Assembly (NCBI GenBank): GCA_030592645.1
Contig: JAUVIR010000010.1
Span: 1-58,689, forward strand
Reading direction: 5' to 3'
Length of the DNA stretch: 58,689 bases
Source: Candidatus Fermentibacterota bacterium
Lineage (GTDB): Bacteria > Fermentibacterota > Fermentibacteria > Fermentibacterales > JCC-6
The position numbers were made by a program, and so were the translations under genes. The notes below the pieces were generated by a model. The model ran no database searches and was not told where the DNA came from. It saw only the letters and a list, made by a program, of their open reading frames with translations. Of this stretch, positions 1 to 8,913 are shown one piece after another. The first letter of the stretch is position 1; every line of letters starts with the position of its first letter.

Positions 1-713
1 AAATAGAGGATTGTTACTACAGTCAAAGCAAGAAACATGCTGACCGGCAGGTCGCGTCCCGGTCGCTTTACTTCCTCCGATACACTTGTCACCTTTGTCA
101 GTCCTCCGAAGGCTACAAATACAAGGGCCGCTCCGGTAAGTATTCCGTTGAAGCCACCAGGGGCGATGGGTCTGAAGTGACCGGGGGATAGGTTAGTCAA
201 GCCGAATCCTGCAAACAGAGTCAGGGCAATGAGAAGTCCGGCAACAAGTACTATCTGAGTTTTCCCGGCATGTCCGGCACCTCTGAGGTTAAGAGCTGTG
301 AAGATAACGCAGCAAATCATAGCAAAAAGTCTGCCATTGATCTCGGGAGACAGAAACTCCATAAATATTCCAAGTCCGACAAAAGCAAAGGCGGTCTTGA
401 CCGATAGGGAGAACCAGGCCGCCAGCCCGGAGAGTGTACCTGCAAGAGGTCCTAAAGACCTGTCAATGAAGTAGTAGGTTCCCCCTGCCCTTGGCATTGC
501 AGTTGCTAGCTCAGCCTTGCTGAACATGGTCGGAATCACGAGAATTGCAGCTATGAGGTAGGAGAATATCACACCGGGGCCCGCCACTGTGTAAGCCAGT
601 GCAGGAAGGACAAAAAGCCCTGAGCTTATCATTGCACCTGTTGCTATGGAGAAAAGAGAGGGAATACCCAGATCCCTGGAAAGCTTGCCGTATTTTCCGG
701 TCTGGTGATTCAT
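1..713 (-). CDS. APC-family amino acid permease, N-terminal part (cut by window edge)
   Basis: This gene is not in the ORF track because it runs off the left end. Translating the minus strand from the ATG at 713 gives about 237 residues starting MNHQTGKYGKLSRDLGIPSL. They contain several long hydrophobic segments and the typical APC start pattern: a glycine-rich first helix (IATGAMISSGLFVLPAL) and the later AMPRAGGTYYFIDRSLGP motif. Family knowledge: APC permeases are inner-membrane proton or cation symporters or exchangers for amino acids, with 12 or more helices. The substrate cannot be told from this part. A good ribosome site (AGGGGG) lies about 8 nt upstream of the ATG. The gene is divergent from tilS and shares a roughly 100-bp intergenic region with it. 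Confidence 0.85.
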   Translation of the reverse strand, partial: MNHQTGKYGKLSRDLGIPSLFSIATGAMISSGLFVLPALAYTVAGPGVIFSYLIAAILVIPTMFSKAELATAMPRAGGTYYFIDRSLGPLAGTLSGLAAWFSLSVKTAFAFVGLGIFMEFLSPEINGRLFAMICCVIFTALNLRGAGHAGKTQIVLVAGLLIALTLFAGFGLTNLSPGHFRPIAPGGFNGILTGAALVFVAFGGLTKVTSVSEEVKRPGRDLPVSMFLALTVVTILY

Positions 714-802
714 TCGTTACCCCCTGAAGGCATTATTATCTTTTCCATGCAGTAAGTCCACCTCGTTCGGACGCGCTCCTAGTGGTTCATGTATATTACG
801 CA

Positions 803-810
803 AAAGGAGG
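803..810 (+). promoter_or_regulatory. ribosome binding site that sets the tilS start
   Basis: AAAGGAGG lies immediately before an in-frame GTG at 815. The track start at 782 has no such signal and would put this purine run inside the coding region, so the GTG at 815 is preferred. The spacing (4 nt) is short but usable. Confidence 0.6.
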
Positions 811-814
811 ATAC

Positions 815-1792
815 GTGAACTTACGGCGATATATCGAGAACACCTTCATTGAAACACTCAAACTCAGGAGCCTGCTCCCGGAAGGCTCGAAAATACTTGC
901 AGCCGTTTCAGGCGGGAGCGACTCTGTTGCGCTGCTGCAGCTTCTTCACCGGTTTGCCAACTATATGAATTGGGAGCTGGCTGTTCTTCATATCGACCAT
1001 CGAGCCAGAACCGAGAGTGGTGAAGATGGCGTTTTTGTAAAGAATCTTGCAGAAGGACTGGGCCTGCATTGTATTATTGAAGAAATATCACCACACGGAT
1101 CCGGATCTGTTGAAGGATATTTCAGTGCCGAAAGGAATAGGATCTACTGTAAAAATTCTTCGGATAACAGTCTTGTCGTCACGGGACATACGGCATCTGA
1201 CAGAGCAGAAACGCTTGTAATGAGACTGCTTGAAGGATCCGGACTCAGGGGTCTGGGGGGGATGGATTACTTCGGGCGGGGACCAGTTCGCAGACCGCTG
1301 CTGGATTTTACACGGAGTGAACTTCGCGATTACCTTAAAACAATCGGACAGAACTGGGTAGAGGATCCGACGAATCAGGAGGATTTCTTTCTCAGGAACA
1401 GGATCCGTCATAGTGTTATACCTGTGCTTGAATCCATATCGCCGGGAAGCACGTATGCAATAGCAAGATCTTCGGCGAATCTGTCCCAGTGGAGGGATGT
1501 TACAGCCGGTATTATCGATGAATCTCTTGACAAGCTTCTTGATGGAGATACATTTAAAGCAGACAAATACTTGAATTTGCCAAAAGCTGTAAGGCTTGGA
1601 ATTCTGTGGGCTGTGAGCGGTCGACCCAGGGGCGGAAAGCTTGAAATAGAAAAAACCGACAGGTGGATTCTTAGTAAGAAAGAAGGATTTCATATTCTTC
1701 CCGGAGGTACGAGGATCACGGTTGAAGGCGGCAGGATTCGTATCCGGAAACCCTTGAGAACAGCTGGAAAGGTAGAAAATGAAGAGCAATGA
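815..1792 (+). CDS. tilS: tRNA(Ile)-lysidine synthase TilS
   Basis: TilS converts C34 of the CAU-anticodon tRNA-Ile to lysidine, using ATP and lysine, so that the tRNA reads AUA. The N-terminal PP-loop ATPase motif SGGSDSVALL is clear. It is followed by a diverged GHTASDRAET in the place of the usual GHHADDQAET, then PLLDFTRSELRDYL and WVEDPTNQEDFFLRNRIRH, all in family order. The C-terminal part is short and divergent. I use the GTG at 815 because of the strong ribosome site; the track ORF starts 33 nt earlier. The gene overlaps hpt by 14 nt, giving the tilS-hpt-ftsH order common in bacteria and pointing to one transcript. Confidence 0.93.
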   Translation: MNLRRYIENTFIETLKLRSLLPEGSKILAAVSGGSDSVALLQLLHRFANYMNWELAVLHIDHRARTESGEDGVFVKNLAEGLGLHCIIEEISPHGSGSVEGYFSAERNRIYCKNSSDNSLVVTGHTASDRAETLVMRLLEGSGLRGLGGMDYFGRGPVRRPLLDFTRSELRDYLKTIGQNWVEDPTNQEDFFLRNRIRHSVIPVLESISPGSTYAIARSSANLSQWRDVTAGIIDESLDKLLDGDTFKADKYLNLPKAVRLGILWAVSGRPRGGKLEIEKTDRWILSKKEGFHILPGGTRITVEGGRIRIRKPLRTAGKVENEEQ

Positions 1793-2306
1793 CTGGGATG
1801 TGCTGATCTCTTCGGTTCAAATTCAGGAAGCTATCAGGAAGCTTGGAGCGGAGCTTACAGAGATTTATTCAGGCAAAAAGATCGTTGTTATACCACTTCT
1901 CAAGGGTGGTTTCATGTTTGCTGCCGATCTTGTCCGCAGCATGGGCATCGATCTGCAGATTGAGTTCCTCGGTGCGGCAAGCTACGGGGAACAGACCAGA
2001 TCATCCGGAGAGGTTCGTCTTACCCTTGATACGACCCTTCCTCTGGCAGACCGCGATGTCCTGCTGGTGGAGGATATTGTAGACACAGGACTTACACTGG
2101 CATATATTCAGCAGCTGATCAGATCAAGAAATCCAGCCTCCCTTCGTACGGTTGTACTGCTTGATAAAAAGACCAGACGGCAGGTTGATGTAGATTTGCA
2201 CGAATGCGTATTCAGTATTCCTGACAGGTTCGTATTCGGATACGGACTGGACAGCCCGGGGGGATTTGGTCGCAATCTTCCCGATATCGTAGCACTTAAA
2301 GATTAA
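1779..2306 (+). CDS. hpt: hypoxanthine (guanine) phosphoribosyltransferase
   Basis: This purine salvage enzyme transfers phosphoribose from PRPP to hypoxanthine or guanine. The PRPP-binding signature VLLVEDIVDTGLTL is complete. LLKGGFMFAADLVR forms the early PPi loop, and LLDKKTRR with DRFVFGYGLDS forms the purine-binding end. At 175 aa it has the normal family length. The ATG lies inside the end of tilS (14-nt overlap), and ftsH follows after 15 nt. This arrangement is a familiar housekeeping cluster in bacteria. Nothing abnormal is visible in the active-site motifs. Confidence 0.95.
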   Translation: MKSNDWDVLISSVQIQEAIRKLGAELTEIYSGKKIVVIPLLKGGFMFAADLVRSMGIDLQIEFLGAASYGEQTRSSGEVRLTLDTTLPLADRDVLLVEDIVDTGLTLAYIQQLIRSRNPASLRTVVLLDKKTRRQVDVDLHECVFSIPDRFVFGYGLDSPGGFGRNLPDIVALKD

Positions 2307-2321
2307 AAAACCGGGAGTCTC

Positions 2322-4358
2322 ATGAACCAGGATGATAAACGAAAACCAGGCAAAATACCTTTGCAGCCGTTGACTTCAGGCTGTTCTGTCAAAACTCTTA
2401 CAATGTGGCTGCTGATGGCTCTGATAGCTTTCACAGTATTCCGGCTTTTCGATACCGGTGCTGAGAGAATTGAAATACCCTATTCCGGTGATTCGGGCTT
2501 GATGGACTATATCAGCCGGGATAAAGTGGAATCAGTTGTCATTGAAACCGGCGGATCTATTAATGGTGAATTCACTTTCCCTGTGGTTAAAGATGGTGTC
2601 GAATACAGCGGATTCGTGAGCTTCATTCCTTTTGAGAATACCGGAGTACTCGATTCACTGGCCGCTCATAATGTCCTGGTAACAGCCAAACCGCCAAACG
2701 AACTGCTGGCTCAGATACTCTCCTTCATTCCCTTCCTGCTTCTGATCGGCTTTTTCATCTACTTCATGAGAAAGGCTGGAGGAGGCGGTAAGGCATTCTC
2801 ATTCGGTAAAAGCAGAGCCAGGCTCTTTTCCAGCGATAAACCTCAGGTTACGTTTGAGGATGTGGCCGGAGCGGACGAAGCAAAAGCCGAATTAGTTGAG
2901 GTTATTGAATTCCTTAATAAGCCTGACAAGTTCCGTCGCCTTGGTGGAAAGGTTCCCAAAGGCGTACTGCTTGTCGGAAGACCCGGAACAGGTAAAACCC
3001 TTCTGGCGAAAGCGGTTGCCGGGGAAGCAAAAGTTCCTTTCTATTCAATGAGCGGTTCCGATTTTGTTGAAATGTTCGTAGGAGTAGGTGCCAGCCGGGT
3101 CAGAGATCTTTTTGTACAGGGTAAATCCAAGGCGCCCTGCATTATTTTCATCGATGAGATTGATGCGGTAGGAAGACACAGGGGAGCCGGGCTAGGAGGA
3201 GGACACGATGAGAGGGAACAGACTCTGAACGCCCTTCTTGTAGAGATGGATGGCTTCGAGGAGAATGCCGGAGTTATTGTAATGGCGGCAACAAACCGAC
3301 CCGATGTTCTGGACCCCGCACTTCTGCGGCCTGGCAGATTTGATCGCCGGATTGTCGTGAGCATGCCGGATGTCAAGGGTCGCGAGGCTATCCTGAAAGT
3401 ACACACTCGTAAAATGCCGGTTGGTTCGAAGGTCAGGCTTGAAAAGGTTGCAAGAAGTACTCCCGGTTTCAGCGGTGCCGATCTTGAAAGCCTGGCAAAT
3501 GAGGCTGCTCTGAGGGCTGCAAGACGAGGTGCAAAGAAGGTTGAACAGGAAGATTTCGACTATGCTGTTGATCGCATAATACTCGGGCTGGAGCGAAAGA
3601 GTATCATTATCAGCCCGGATCAGAAAAAGTGTACCGCCTATCACGAGAGCGGACATGCCGTAGTCGGCATTTTCGTCCCCGAAGCCGATCCAATACATAA
3701 AATCACGATCGTCCCCCGGGGAATGGCTATGGGTGTGACCAGTTTTCTTCCATCCGACGATCGATACAACTACACTGAAAAGAAGCTTCTCAGTATGCTC
3801 GCCACATTAATGGGGGGCAGGGCTTCTGAAAATCTCTTCCTTGAAACTCTGAGCACAGGAGCAGGGAACGATCTGGAAAAGGCGACCGAACTTGCGAGAA
3901 AGATGGTCTGTGAATGGGGAATGAGCAAGGAACTTGGCCCTGTAGCGCATGCACAATCGGGAGATATGATCTTTCTCGGAAGGGAATTTAATAAAACCAG
4001 GGATTACAGTGAGCATACAGCCAGGGTGATAGATTCAGAGGTAAAGAGGATCGTTGAGGAAGCGTATAGCGTTGCTCTTGAATTATTGAATGATAACCGG
4101 GACATTGTTGATGAAATAGCTGAGCAGCTTCTGGAAAAAGAAACGATTTCAAGCAGTGAGATAAATGACATATTCGGGGAACTGCGCCCTGATATGGGTC
4201 CTATACCCTCCCTTCCACCCATTTCTGAGATCGGGGAAACGGTCGATTCTTCAAATGATAATCCTGAACAAGAAGAGGAAGTCCACGAAAATGATGGATC
4301 TGAAGAAAATAGAGCAGGGAGTGAAACTGATACTGGAGGGAGTGGGGGAGAATCCTGA
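2322..4358 (+). CDS. ftsH: ATP-dependent zinc metalloprotease FtsH
   Basis: FtsH is a membrane-anchored AAA+ protease that removes misfolded membrane proteins and short-lived regulators. Two membrane helices (about residues 27-45 and 128-148) flank an extracytoplasmic domain. The AAA module has Walker A with GRPGTGKT, where the second residue is Arg and not the usual Pro, Walker [12 protein letters not shown], and the second region of homology with [20 protein letters not shown]. The protease zinc site is HESGH, with the third ligand in [10 protein letters not shown]. The C-terminus carries an acidic, Ser/Gly-rich tail of about 50 residues. The last 68 nt overlap folE, which suggests translational coupling. 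Confidence 0.97.
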   Translation: MNQDDKRKPGKIPLQPLTSGCSVKTLTMWLLMALIAFTVFRLFDTGAERIEIPYSGDSGLMDYISRDKVESVVIETGGSINGEFTFPVVKDGVEYSGFVSFIPFENTGVLDSLAAHNVLVTAKPPNELLAQILSFIPFLLLIGFFIYFMRKAGGGGKAFSFGKSRARLFSSDKPQVTFEDVAGADEAKAELVEVIEFLNKPDKFRRLGGKVPKGVLLVGRPGTGKTLLAKAVAGEAKVPFYSMSGSDFVEMFVGVGASRVRDLFVQGKSKAPCIIFIDEIDAVGRHRGAGLGGGHDEREQTLNALLVEMDGFEENAGVIVMAATNRPDVLDPALLRPGRFDRRIVVSMPDVKGREAILKVHTRKMPVGSKVRLEKVARSTPGFSGADLESLANEAALRAARRGAKKVEQEDFDYAVDRIILGLERKSIIISPDQKKCTAYHESGHAVVGIFVPEADPIHKITIVPRGMAMGVTSFLPSDDRYNYTEKKLLSMLATLMGGRASENLFLETLSTGAGNDLEKATELARKMVCEWGMSKELGPVAHAQSGDMIFLGREFNKTRDYSEHTARVIDSEVKRIVEEAYSVALELLNDNRDIVDEIAEQLLEKETISSSEINDIFGELRPDMGPIPSLPPISEIGETVDSSNDNPEQEEEVHENDGSEENRAGSETDTGGSGGES

Positions 4359-4863
4359 CAGAGAAGGTCTGAAGGAGACCCCCTACCGCGTATCCAGGTC
4401 AATGGCCGAACTGTGCCGGGGTCTGAACCCTGAAGAGATCATGCCTGTTAAGACCATGTCCTGTAAAGGTCAGAACGAAATGATCATAGTTAAGGACATC
4501 AGTTTTTCATCTTTGTGCGAGCATCATCTGCTGCCCTTTATCGGCAGGTGTGATGTCGTCTATCTCCCCGCAAACGATCGTATAGCAGGTTTGTCATCAA
4601 TTGTTGAGATGGTTGAAACGATGGCTGCCAGACCGACAATTCAGGAGAGACTTACAACCGAAATAGCGGATAGACTTATGACCGAACTATCTGCCAAGGG
4701 TGTCATGGTCGTGATGGAAGCTGAACATATGTGCCTGGCCATGCGTGGAGTGAAGAAACGTGATTCGAGGATAGTTACATCAGCTATGCGCGGGTATCTG
4801 AAAAAGCTTGAAACAAGGACAGAAGCACTTTCCCTCATCGGAAGAGCGATAAGAGTAACCTGA
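4291..4863 (+). CDS. folE: GTP cyclohydrolase I
   Basis: FolE makes 7,8-dihydroneopterin triphosphate from GTP, the first step of folate synthesis. The zinc-binding SLCEHHLLPFIG motif and the later CLAMRGV cysteine are present, as are the substrate-contact PANDRIAGLSS and ETMAARPTIQERLT segments. The track ORF opens at 4165, but its first 42 residues are an ftsH shadow. The ATG at 4291 follows a purine-rich AGAGGAAG and gives a normal 190-aa protein starting [15 protein letters not shown]. It is embedded in the 3' end of ftsH (68-nt overlap), and its stop shares one base with the folP start. Confidence 0.95.
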   Translation: MMDLKKIEQGVKLILEGVGENPDREGLKETPYRVSRSMAELCRGLNPEEIMPVKTMSCKGQNEMIIVKDISFSSLCEHHLLPFIGRCDVVYLPANDRIAGLSSIVEMVETMAARPTIQERLTTEIADRLMTELSAKGVMVVMEAEHMCLAMRGVKKRDSRIVTSAMRGYLKKLETRTEALSLIGRAIRVT

Positions 4864-6059
4864 TGAAAATCAGGAAGCTCCATATTTCCAGCGATGATCA
4901 GTGGCGCAGAGAACTGAATTCTATCGGAGCTGACCCCGGTACCTGGGACAGGCTTTCAATGAAATGCAGAATATGCGTTTTTTCCACGGGACTTCTATCA
5001 TCGACAGCAGCGAATATTCTTAAGCAATGCATGCTATCCGGTGGCGCTGACGCCATAGTTTCAAGACAGACTGTTTCCTGCAACACAAGTGAGACCAGAG
5101 CACTGATCGTAGGGACAATAAAGCAGATATCGCGTGGGTGTGAATCGCTTATCGGACAGCCGTTTGGACTCCCGGAACTTGCAAATGAGCTCAGAGCTGC
5201 GTTGAAAGAATCTCCCTGTCTGCCTGATAAGATACACACATGCGGTAAGGTTCTTGATTTCAGCAGACGACCATTGATAATGGGTATTCTGAATGTAACA
5301 CCAGATTCTTTCAGCGATGGCGGGGATTTTCTTGATCCTGAGACAGCGATCAAGCATGCCAGATCAATGACTGCTTATGGAGCAGATATCTTAGATATAG
5401 GAGCGGAATCCACCAGACCCGGATCACTGCCGGTACCTCCTGCCGTACAGCTTGAACGATTGCTTCCCATAGTGGAATCGCTTTCTGATGACTGCAGGGC
5501 TGTTATCTCAATCGATACTGCCAGCGCGGAGGTGGCGGACACTCTTCTTTCGGCGGGGGCTGAGATGATAAACGATGTAACTGCCATGTCCGACCCTGCA
5601 ATGGCAGAAGTAGTAGCGAAAGCGGATGTTCCTGTAGTTCTTATGCACATGCAGGGAAAACCTGCGACTATGCAGGATAGACCGGAATACACTGATGTTG
5701 TTGAAGAAGTTTACGCGTTTATGGAGAAGAGAATCGCAGCAGCAGTTGAATCGGGGATAGCAAGGGAGCGAATTATCGTTGATCCGGGAATAGGTTTTGG
5801 TAAAAGACTTGAGGATAATATTCAGCTCATCTCAAGACTTGCGGAATTCAAATGGCTTGGCTGCAGAGTTCTCCTTGGACATTCACGAAAGAGTTTTCTC
5901 GGCATGCTGACCGGAATCAGAGAACCCTCTGTACTTGAAACTGGTACGCACGCTGTAACTGCACTATCTTTCAACTGTGCGGATATCGTGAGGGTTCATG
6001 ATGTTGAGGGAACAAAGCAGGTTCTCAGCGTTTCGAGGGAGTTTGGACAGAGAATATGA
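4863..6059 (+). CDS. folP: dihydropteroate synthase with N-terminal extension
   Basis: FolP condenses p-aminobenzoate with the pterin diphosphate to form dihydropteroate. The catalytic TIM barrel begins near residue 138 with the signature MGILNVTPDSFSDGG. It continues with DIGAESTRPGS, ISIDTASAEVA, MINDVTA, VLMHMQGKPATMQ, DPGIGFGKR and LLGHSRKSFLG, so all pterin and sulfonamide-site loops are intact. About 135 residues precede the barrel and have no motif I recognise; similar long forms of DHPS occur in some other bacteria and archaea. The gene starts with a one-base TGATG overlap with folE and ends in an ATGA overlap with cdaA, so the three are almost certainly co-translated. Confidence 0.95.
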   Translation: MKIRKLHISSDDQWRRELNSIGADPGTWDRLSMKCRICVFSTGLLSSTAANILKQCMLSGGADAIVSRQTVSCNTSETRALIVGTIKQISRGCESLIGQPFGLPELANELRAALKESPCLPDKIHTCGKVLDFSRRPLIMGILNVTPDSFSDGGDFLDPETAIKHARSMTAYGADILDIGAESTRPGSLPVPPAVQLERLLPIVESLSDDCRAVISIDTASAEVADTLLSAGAEMINDVTAMSDPAMAEVVAKADVPVVLMHMQGKPATMQDRPEYTDVVEEVYAFMEKRIAAAVESGIARERIIVDPGIGFGKRLEDNIQLISRLAEFKWLGCRVLLGHSRKSFLGMLTGIREPSVLETGTHAVTALSFNCADIVRVHDVEGTKQVLSVSREFGQRI

Positions 6060-6868
6060 TGATACAGCCACTGGGACACTCCATCATCAGCGGTTTCTGG
6101 CTAGCGCAGCTGGCAAACATCATCATTATTGCCTTTGTTCTAAGAATGCTGCTGAAGTACCTCTGGAGAACTCCTGCAATGCCTGTAATCCTGATGTTTA
6201 TTATCATTCTGCTGTTCGCAAATATTCTTGGCGGATTGGGATTCTTCACATTCACGTATCTCCTTCAGCTCCTGACACCTATTCTATTCATAGCTGTGGT
6301 GGTTATCTTCCATGAGGAGATAAAAGATTTACTGGGCACAATGGGTCGTAATCTGAGAAGATTCATAGGGCACGCTGATATCATCGAGCGCAGTGAGATC
6401 GAATCACTTGTTGAATCCTGTGTTCTCCTTAGAAAGCTCAGGCTCGGAGGACTCTTCGTGATGGAAAGAGATGAATCTCTTGAAAGCGTTTACGGTGATC
6501 CCGTCATGCTTGATAAACTCAGGATCAATCCTCCTGTAGTTGCTTCGCTTCTGCAGCCTCCGGGACTACTTCATGACGGCGCTATCATTATCAGTAACGG
6601 ACGCATTGTCGGAGCTAGAGCCATACTTCCTCTATCGCGCAGAACTTTTTTTGGAAGATCCAGGGCTAATAGACCCAGACCTGCTCTTGGAACCCGCCAT
6701 AGAGCGGCTATAGGAGTAACCGAAGTATCCGATGCGATAGCTGTTGTCGTAAGTGAGGAAACGGGTAATTTCAGCATCGCTCATGATGGAATTCTCGAGG
6801 AAGCCATTGTACTGGATGAGTTCGGCAAAAGACTTGTAGAGCTTACTTCGGAAAGAGAAAAGAATTAA
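6056..6868 (+). CDS. cdaA: membrane diadenylate cyclase CdaA (DacA)
   Basis: CdaA makes cyclic di-AMP from two ATP. The N-terminus holds three membrane helices (about residues 15-90), as in CdaA proteins. The DisA_N/DAC domain follows with the catalytic HDGAIII motif and the GTRHRAAIG motif, both intact, and ends with VVSEETGNFSIA. At 270 aa the length is normal. It overlaps folP by 4 nt. Proximity of cdaA to cell-wall or folate genes is common in Firmicutes. The usual partner CdaR is not found downstream; the next gene is a prenyl-synthase-like protein. Confidence 0.94.
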   Translation: MMIQPLGHSIISGFWLAQLANIIIIAFVLRMLLKYLWRTPAMPVILMFIIILLFANILGGLGFFTFTYLLQLLTPILFIAVVVIFHEEIKDLLGTMGRNLRRFIGHADIIERSEIESLVESCVLLRKLRLGGLFVMERDESLESVYGDPVMLDKLRINPPVVASLLQPPGLLHDGAIIISNGRIVGARAILPLSRRTFFGRSRANRPRPALGTRHRAAIGVTEVSDAIAVVVSEETGNFSIAHDGILEEAIVLDEFGKRLVELTSEREKN

Positions 6869-6870
6869 CC

Positions 6871-7653
6871 GTGCTGGATAAGCTCAAGCAGGAGCTTGTC
6901 AATACTATTCATTCGGTCATCAGTAAATCCGTACAGAAGATGCCAGCAGCTTATCAGGATGCTTTGCATTCATGTGTCAGGCATAACTTCAATCTTGAAT
7001 TAAGTCTTCTTGCATGTGCCTCTTCAAGGTGGTGCGGTTCTACAGAGCAGAAAGGCATGCCCGCCGCAGTTGCTGCTTTCATGCTACGCGCAGGTATTAC
7101 AGTTCATCTTGAAGTAAGTGATTTCGCCGGAGTATTTGAAGGCTTACCTCAACTGCTTGATGAGAGGGATGACACTCTGGCCATTCTTGTCGGTGACGGA
7201 CTTATTGCGCTCGCTATCGAGTATCTTGCGGGCAACGGAGGGATGCACTCATCAAGGCTGGTTTCGGAGGCTGTTAAGGCTGTTGGAGCCAGTGGGATGC
7301 TTACAGGATTATCCATGGAAGTCGATCGTGCGGATGGAGTGGAAACGGCAGTTCCAGATGGACGGTCACTGTCTGAACTTTACAGCGGTCAGCTGGAAAG
7401 GTTTGCTTCTCATGGCGGGGCGCTTCTCGCAGGGGCATCGGATATGATGCTTGATGATGCGGCGTTGATAGGTGTCCTTACTGGACGGGCGAAGTTCCTT
7501 GTAAGGAAGGCTGAATTCAGTGAAGACAGGAATGAGAAAAAGGATCTTGCATTTCAGGCGGGGACTTTGATTGAACAGGCAGAGACTATAGTAGGTCACA
7601 AGCCAAACGCAGTATTATTCAACTCAATCATGTACTTATCAGACTTTCTCTAG
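6871..7653 (+). CDS. isoprenoid (polyprenyl) synthase-like protein without Asp-rich motifs
   Basis: A GTG-start ORF of 260 aa begins 2 nt after the cdaA stop and is clearly part of the same operon. The middle segment (AILVGDGLIALAIEYLAG) closely resembles the helix after the first Asp-rich motif of farnesyl/geranylgeranyl diphosphate synthases, and SELYSGQLE resembles their later GQ helix. The catalytic DDxxD that should lie just upstream is replaced by VHLEVSDFAGVFEG. No second DDxxD is seen near the C-terminus, where GRAKFLVRKAEFSED stands. I infer an all-alpha isoprenoid-synthase fold that has lost prenyl transfer, so a binding or regulatory role is possible. The stop codon TAG overlaps the left end of the RAYT element, so the native C-terminus may have been altered. 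Confidence 0.55.
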   Translation: MLDKLKQELVNTIHSVISKSVQKMPAAYQDALHSCVRHNFNLELSLLACASSRWCGSTEQKGMPAAVAAFMLRAGITVHLEVSDFAGVFEGLPQLLDERDDTLAILVGDGLIALAIEYLAGNGGMHSSRLVSEAVKAVGASGMLTGLSMEVDRADGVETAVPDGRSLSELYSGQLERFASHGGALLAGASDMMLDDAALIGVLTGRAKFLVRKAEFSEDRNEKKDLAFQAGTLIEQAETIVGHKPNAVLFNSIMYLSDFL

Positions 7654-7678
7654 GGGACGTACCACACTTCTTCAACTT
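7652..7678 (+). repeat. left inverted repeat of RAYT element
   Basis: This is a 27-bp sequence starting AGGGGACGTACC and ending TTCTTCAACTT. It is perfectly matched by the reverse complement of 8887-8913. It overlaps the last two bases of the upstream gene's TAG stop. Confidence 0.85.
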
Positions 7679-7802
7679 GCTGGACCGTATATCAGCCAAT
7701 ATTTAAATATATGTGATTAAATAATTACTTTATATTGATATTATTCAGTAATGCTTTTCCCCACTTGAAACATTAGAGAAATATGCGTACACTATTAGTA
7801 CT

Positions 7803-8825
7803 ATGGCTAGATCAAGCAGATTGGACTGGAAAAGCGCGTTGCACCATGTCATGGCAAGGGGCATCGAGAAAAGCATTATATTCAAGAATGATAATGACAG
7901 AGCTCAGTTCGTATTCAGGATTGAGAGATGTGTTGTTGAAACAGGAGTGTCCATATATGCTTGGGCTTTGATGCCCAACCATATACACCTGCTTATCCGA
8001 ACGAAGGATATACCACTTTCAAAATTTATGCAGAAGCTTCTTACAGGTCATGCAAACTATTTTAACAAACAGCACGATCGAGTTGGACACCTTTTCCAGA
8101 ACCGCTACAAATCTATTCTTGTCCAGACTGAGAATTATCTTCTTAAACTCGTACGCTACATACATATAAATCCAGTGGAAGCAGGAATAGTAAGCAATTA
8201 TAGAATGCTTAAGATGTATCCCTGGACAGGCCATCCAGGATTGATTCATCCTGGTTACTATCCCTGGCAGGAAACCACTCAGGTACTGAATAGGTTTTCT
8301 GGCAATAAAACGGACAAGACTAAACAATACGGAAAGTTCATCGAAGAATCTGAAGAAATTGCATACCAGGATGGAAGGCTCAATAAAGGGACATTTCTAC
8401 TTGGTGCTAATGGGTTGCTCAGCCTTGATGAATCAGAAGAAGAGGAAATTGGGGGATACTCTCAGTATAGAGTACTTGGAGACGAAGAATTCGCTCGTAA
8501 GATCTATGAAAAGGTTAGTCATAGCAGAAAGGGTCAGCTAAGAGATCGCAGGATTGAACATGATTCAGTGATTAGAATTCTTGAATACGCTGCAAACAAA
8601 TGGAGAATCCCCAGAACTGCAATTACTTCAGGAGGACGTACAAGGACTGTATCCAAAGCACGAGAACTAGTTTGTTATATGCTTATTAATATCATGGGTA
8701 TGAGCCTCGTAGATTCCGGAAGAATACTTAATCTGAGCTGCCAGGGTGTCCGCGCTGCTGCAGATAGATTTCTACCCGATTATGAATTTGATATAGAAAT
8801 TGACAACATTCTATTCAAAGAATAA
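7803..8825 (+). CDS. REP-associated tyrosine transposase (Y1/HUH) with C-terminal DnaA-like helical domain
   Basis: This 340-aa protein has the IS200/RAYT Y1 transposase fold. It starts with HHVMARGIEKSIIF, has the metal-binding HUH motif in ALMPNHIHLLIRT, and a candidate catalytic Tyr in HANYFNKQHDRVGHLFQNRYKS, followed by YIHINPVEAGIV. Family knowledge: these enzymes cut and join single-stranded DNA at REP or terminal hairpins through a phosphotyrosine. The last 90 residues (DSVIRILEYAANKWRIPR to SLVDSGRILNLSCQGVRAA) resemble a DnaA domain-IV-like helix-turn-helix, which some RAYTs carry for DNA binding. The ATG at 7803 has no good ribosome site, consistent with low transposase expression. 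Confidence 0.88.
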   Translation: MARSSRLDWKSALHHVMARGIEKSIIFKNDNDRAQFVFRIERCVVETGVSIYAWALMPNHIHLLIRTKDIPLSKFMQKLLTGHANYFNKQHDRVGHLFQNRYKSILVQTENYLLKLVRYIHINPVEAGIVSNYRMLKMYPWTGHPGLIHPGYYPWQETTQVLNRFSGNKTDKTKQYGKFIEESEEIAYQDGRLNKGTFLLGANGLLSLDESEEEEIGGYSQYRVLGDEEFARKIYEKVSHSRKGQLRDRRIEHDSVIRILEYAANKWRIPRTAITSGGRTRTVSKARELVCYMLINIMGMSLVDSGRILNLSCQGVRAAADRFLPDYEFDIEIDNILFKE

Positions 8826-8886
8826 AAGCAAATCATATTCTCGTTTGAAGAGATTTAGTGTAATGTGTGGTAATAAATGCATCCAT

Positions 8887-8913
8887 AAGTTGAAGAAGTG
8901 TGGTACGTCCCCT
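8887..8913 (-). repeat. right inverted repeat of RAYT element
   Basis: This is the reverse complement of the 27-bp left end with no mismatch. Its last base (8913) is the final base of the priA TAA stop read on the minus strand. Confidence 0.85.

Larger units (their letters stand above)
7652..8913 (+). mobile_element. RAYT/IS200-like element with 27-bp terminal inverted repeats
   Basis: A single Y1-type transposase gene is enclosed by two exact 27-bp inverted repeats beginning AGGGGACGTACCACACTTCT. The DNA between repeats and gene is AT-rich and noncoding. The outermost base pairs of the element form part of the TAG stop of the upstream gene and the TAA stop of priA, so the element sits exactly between two convergent genes. 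No clear target-site duplication is visible, as expected for HUH transposition. The element looks complete and potentially active. Confidence 0.75.
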
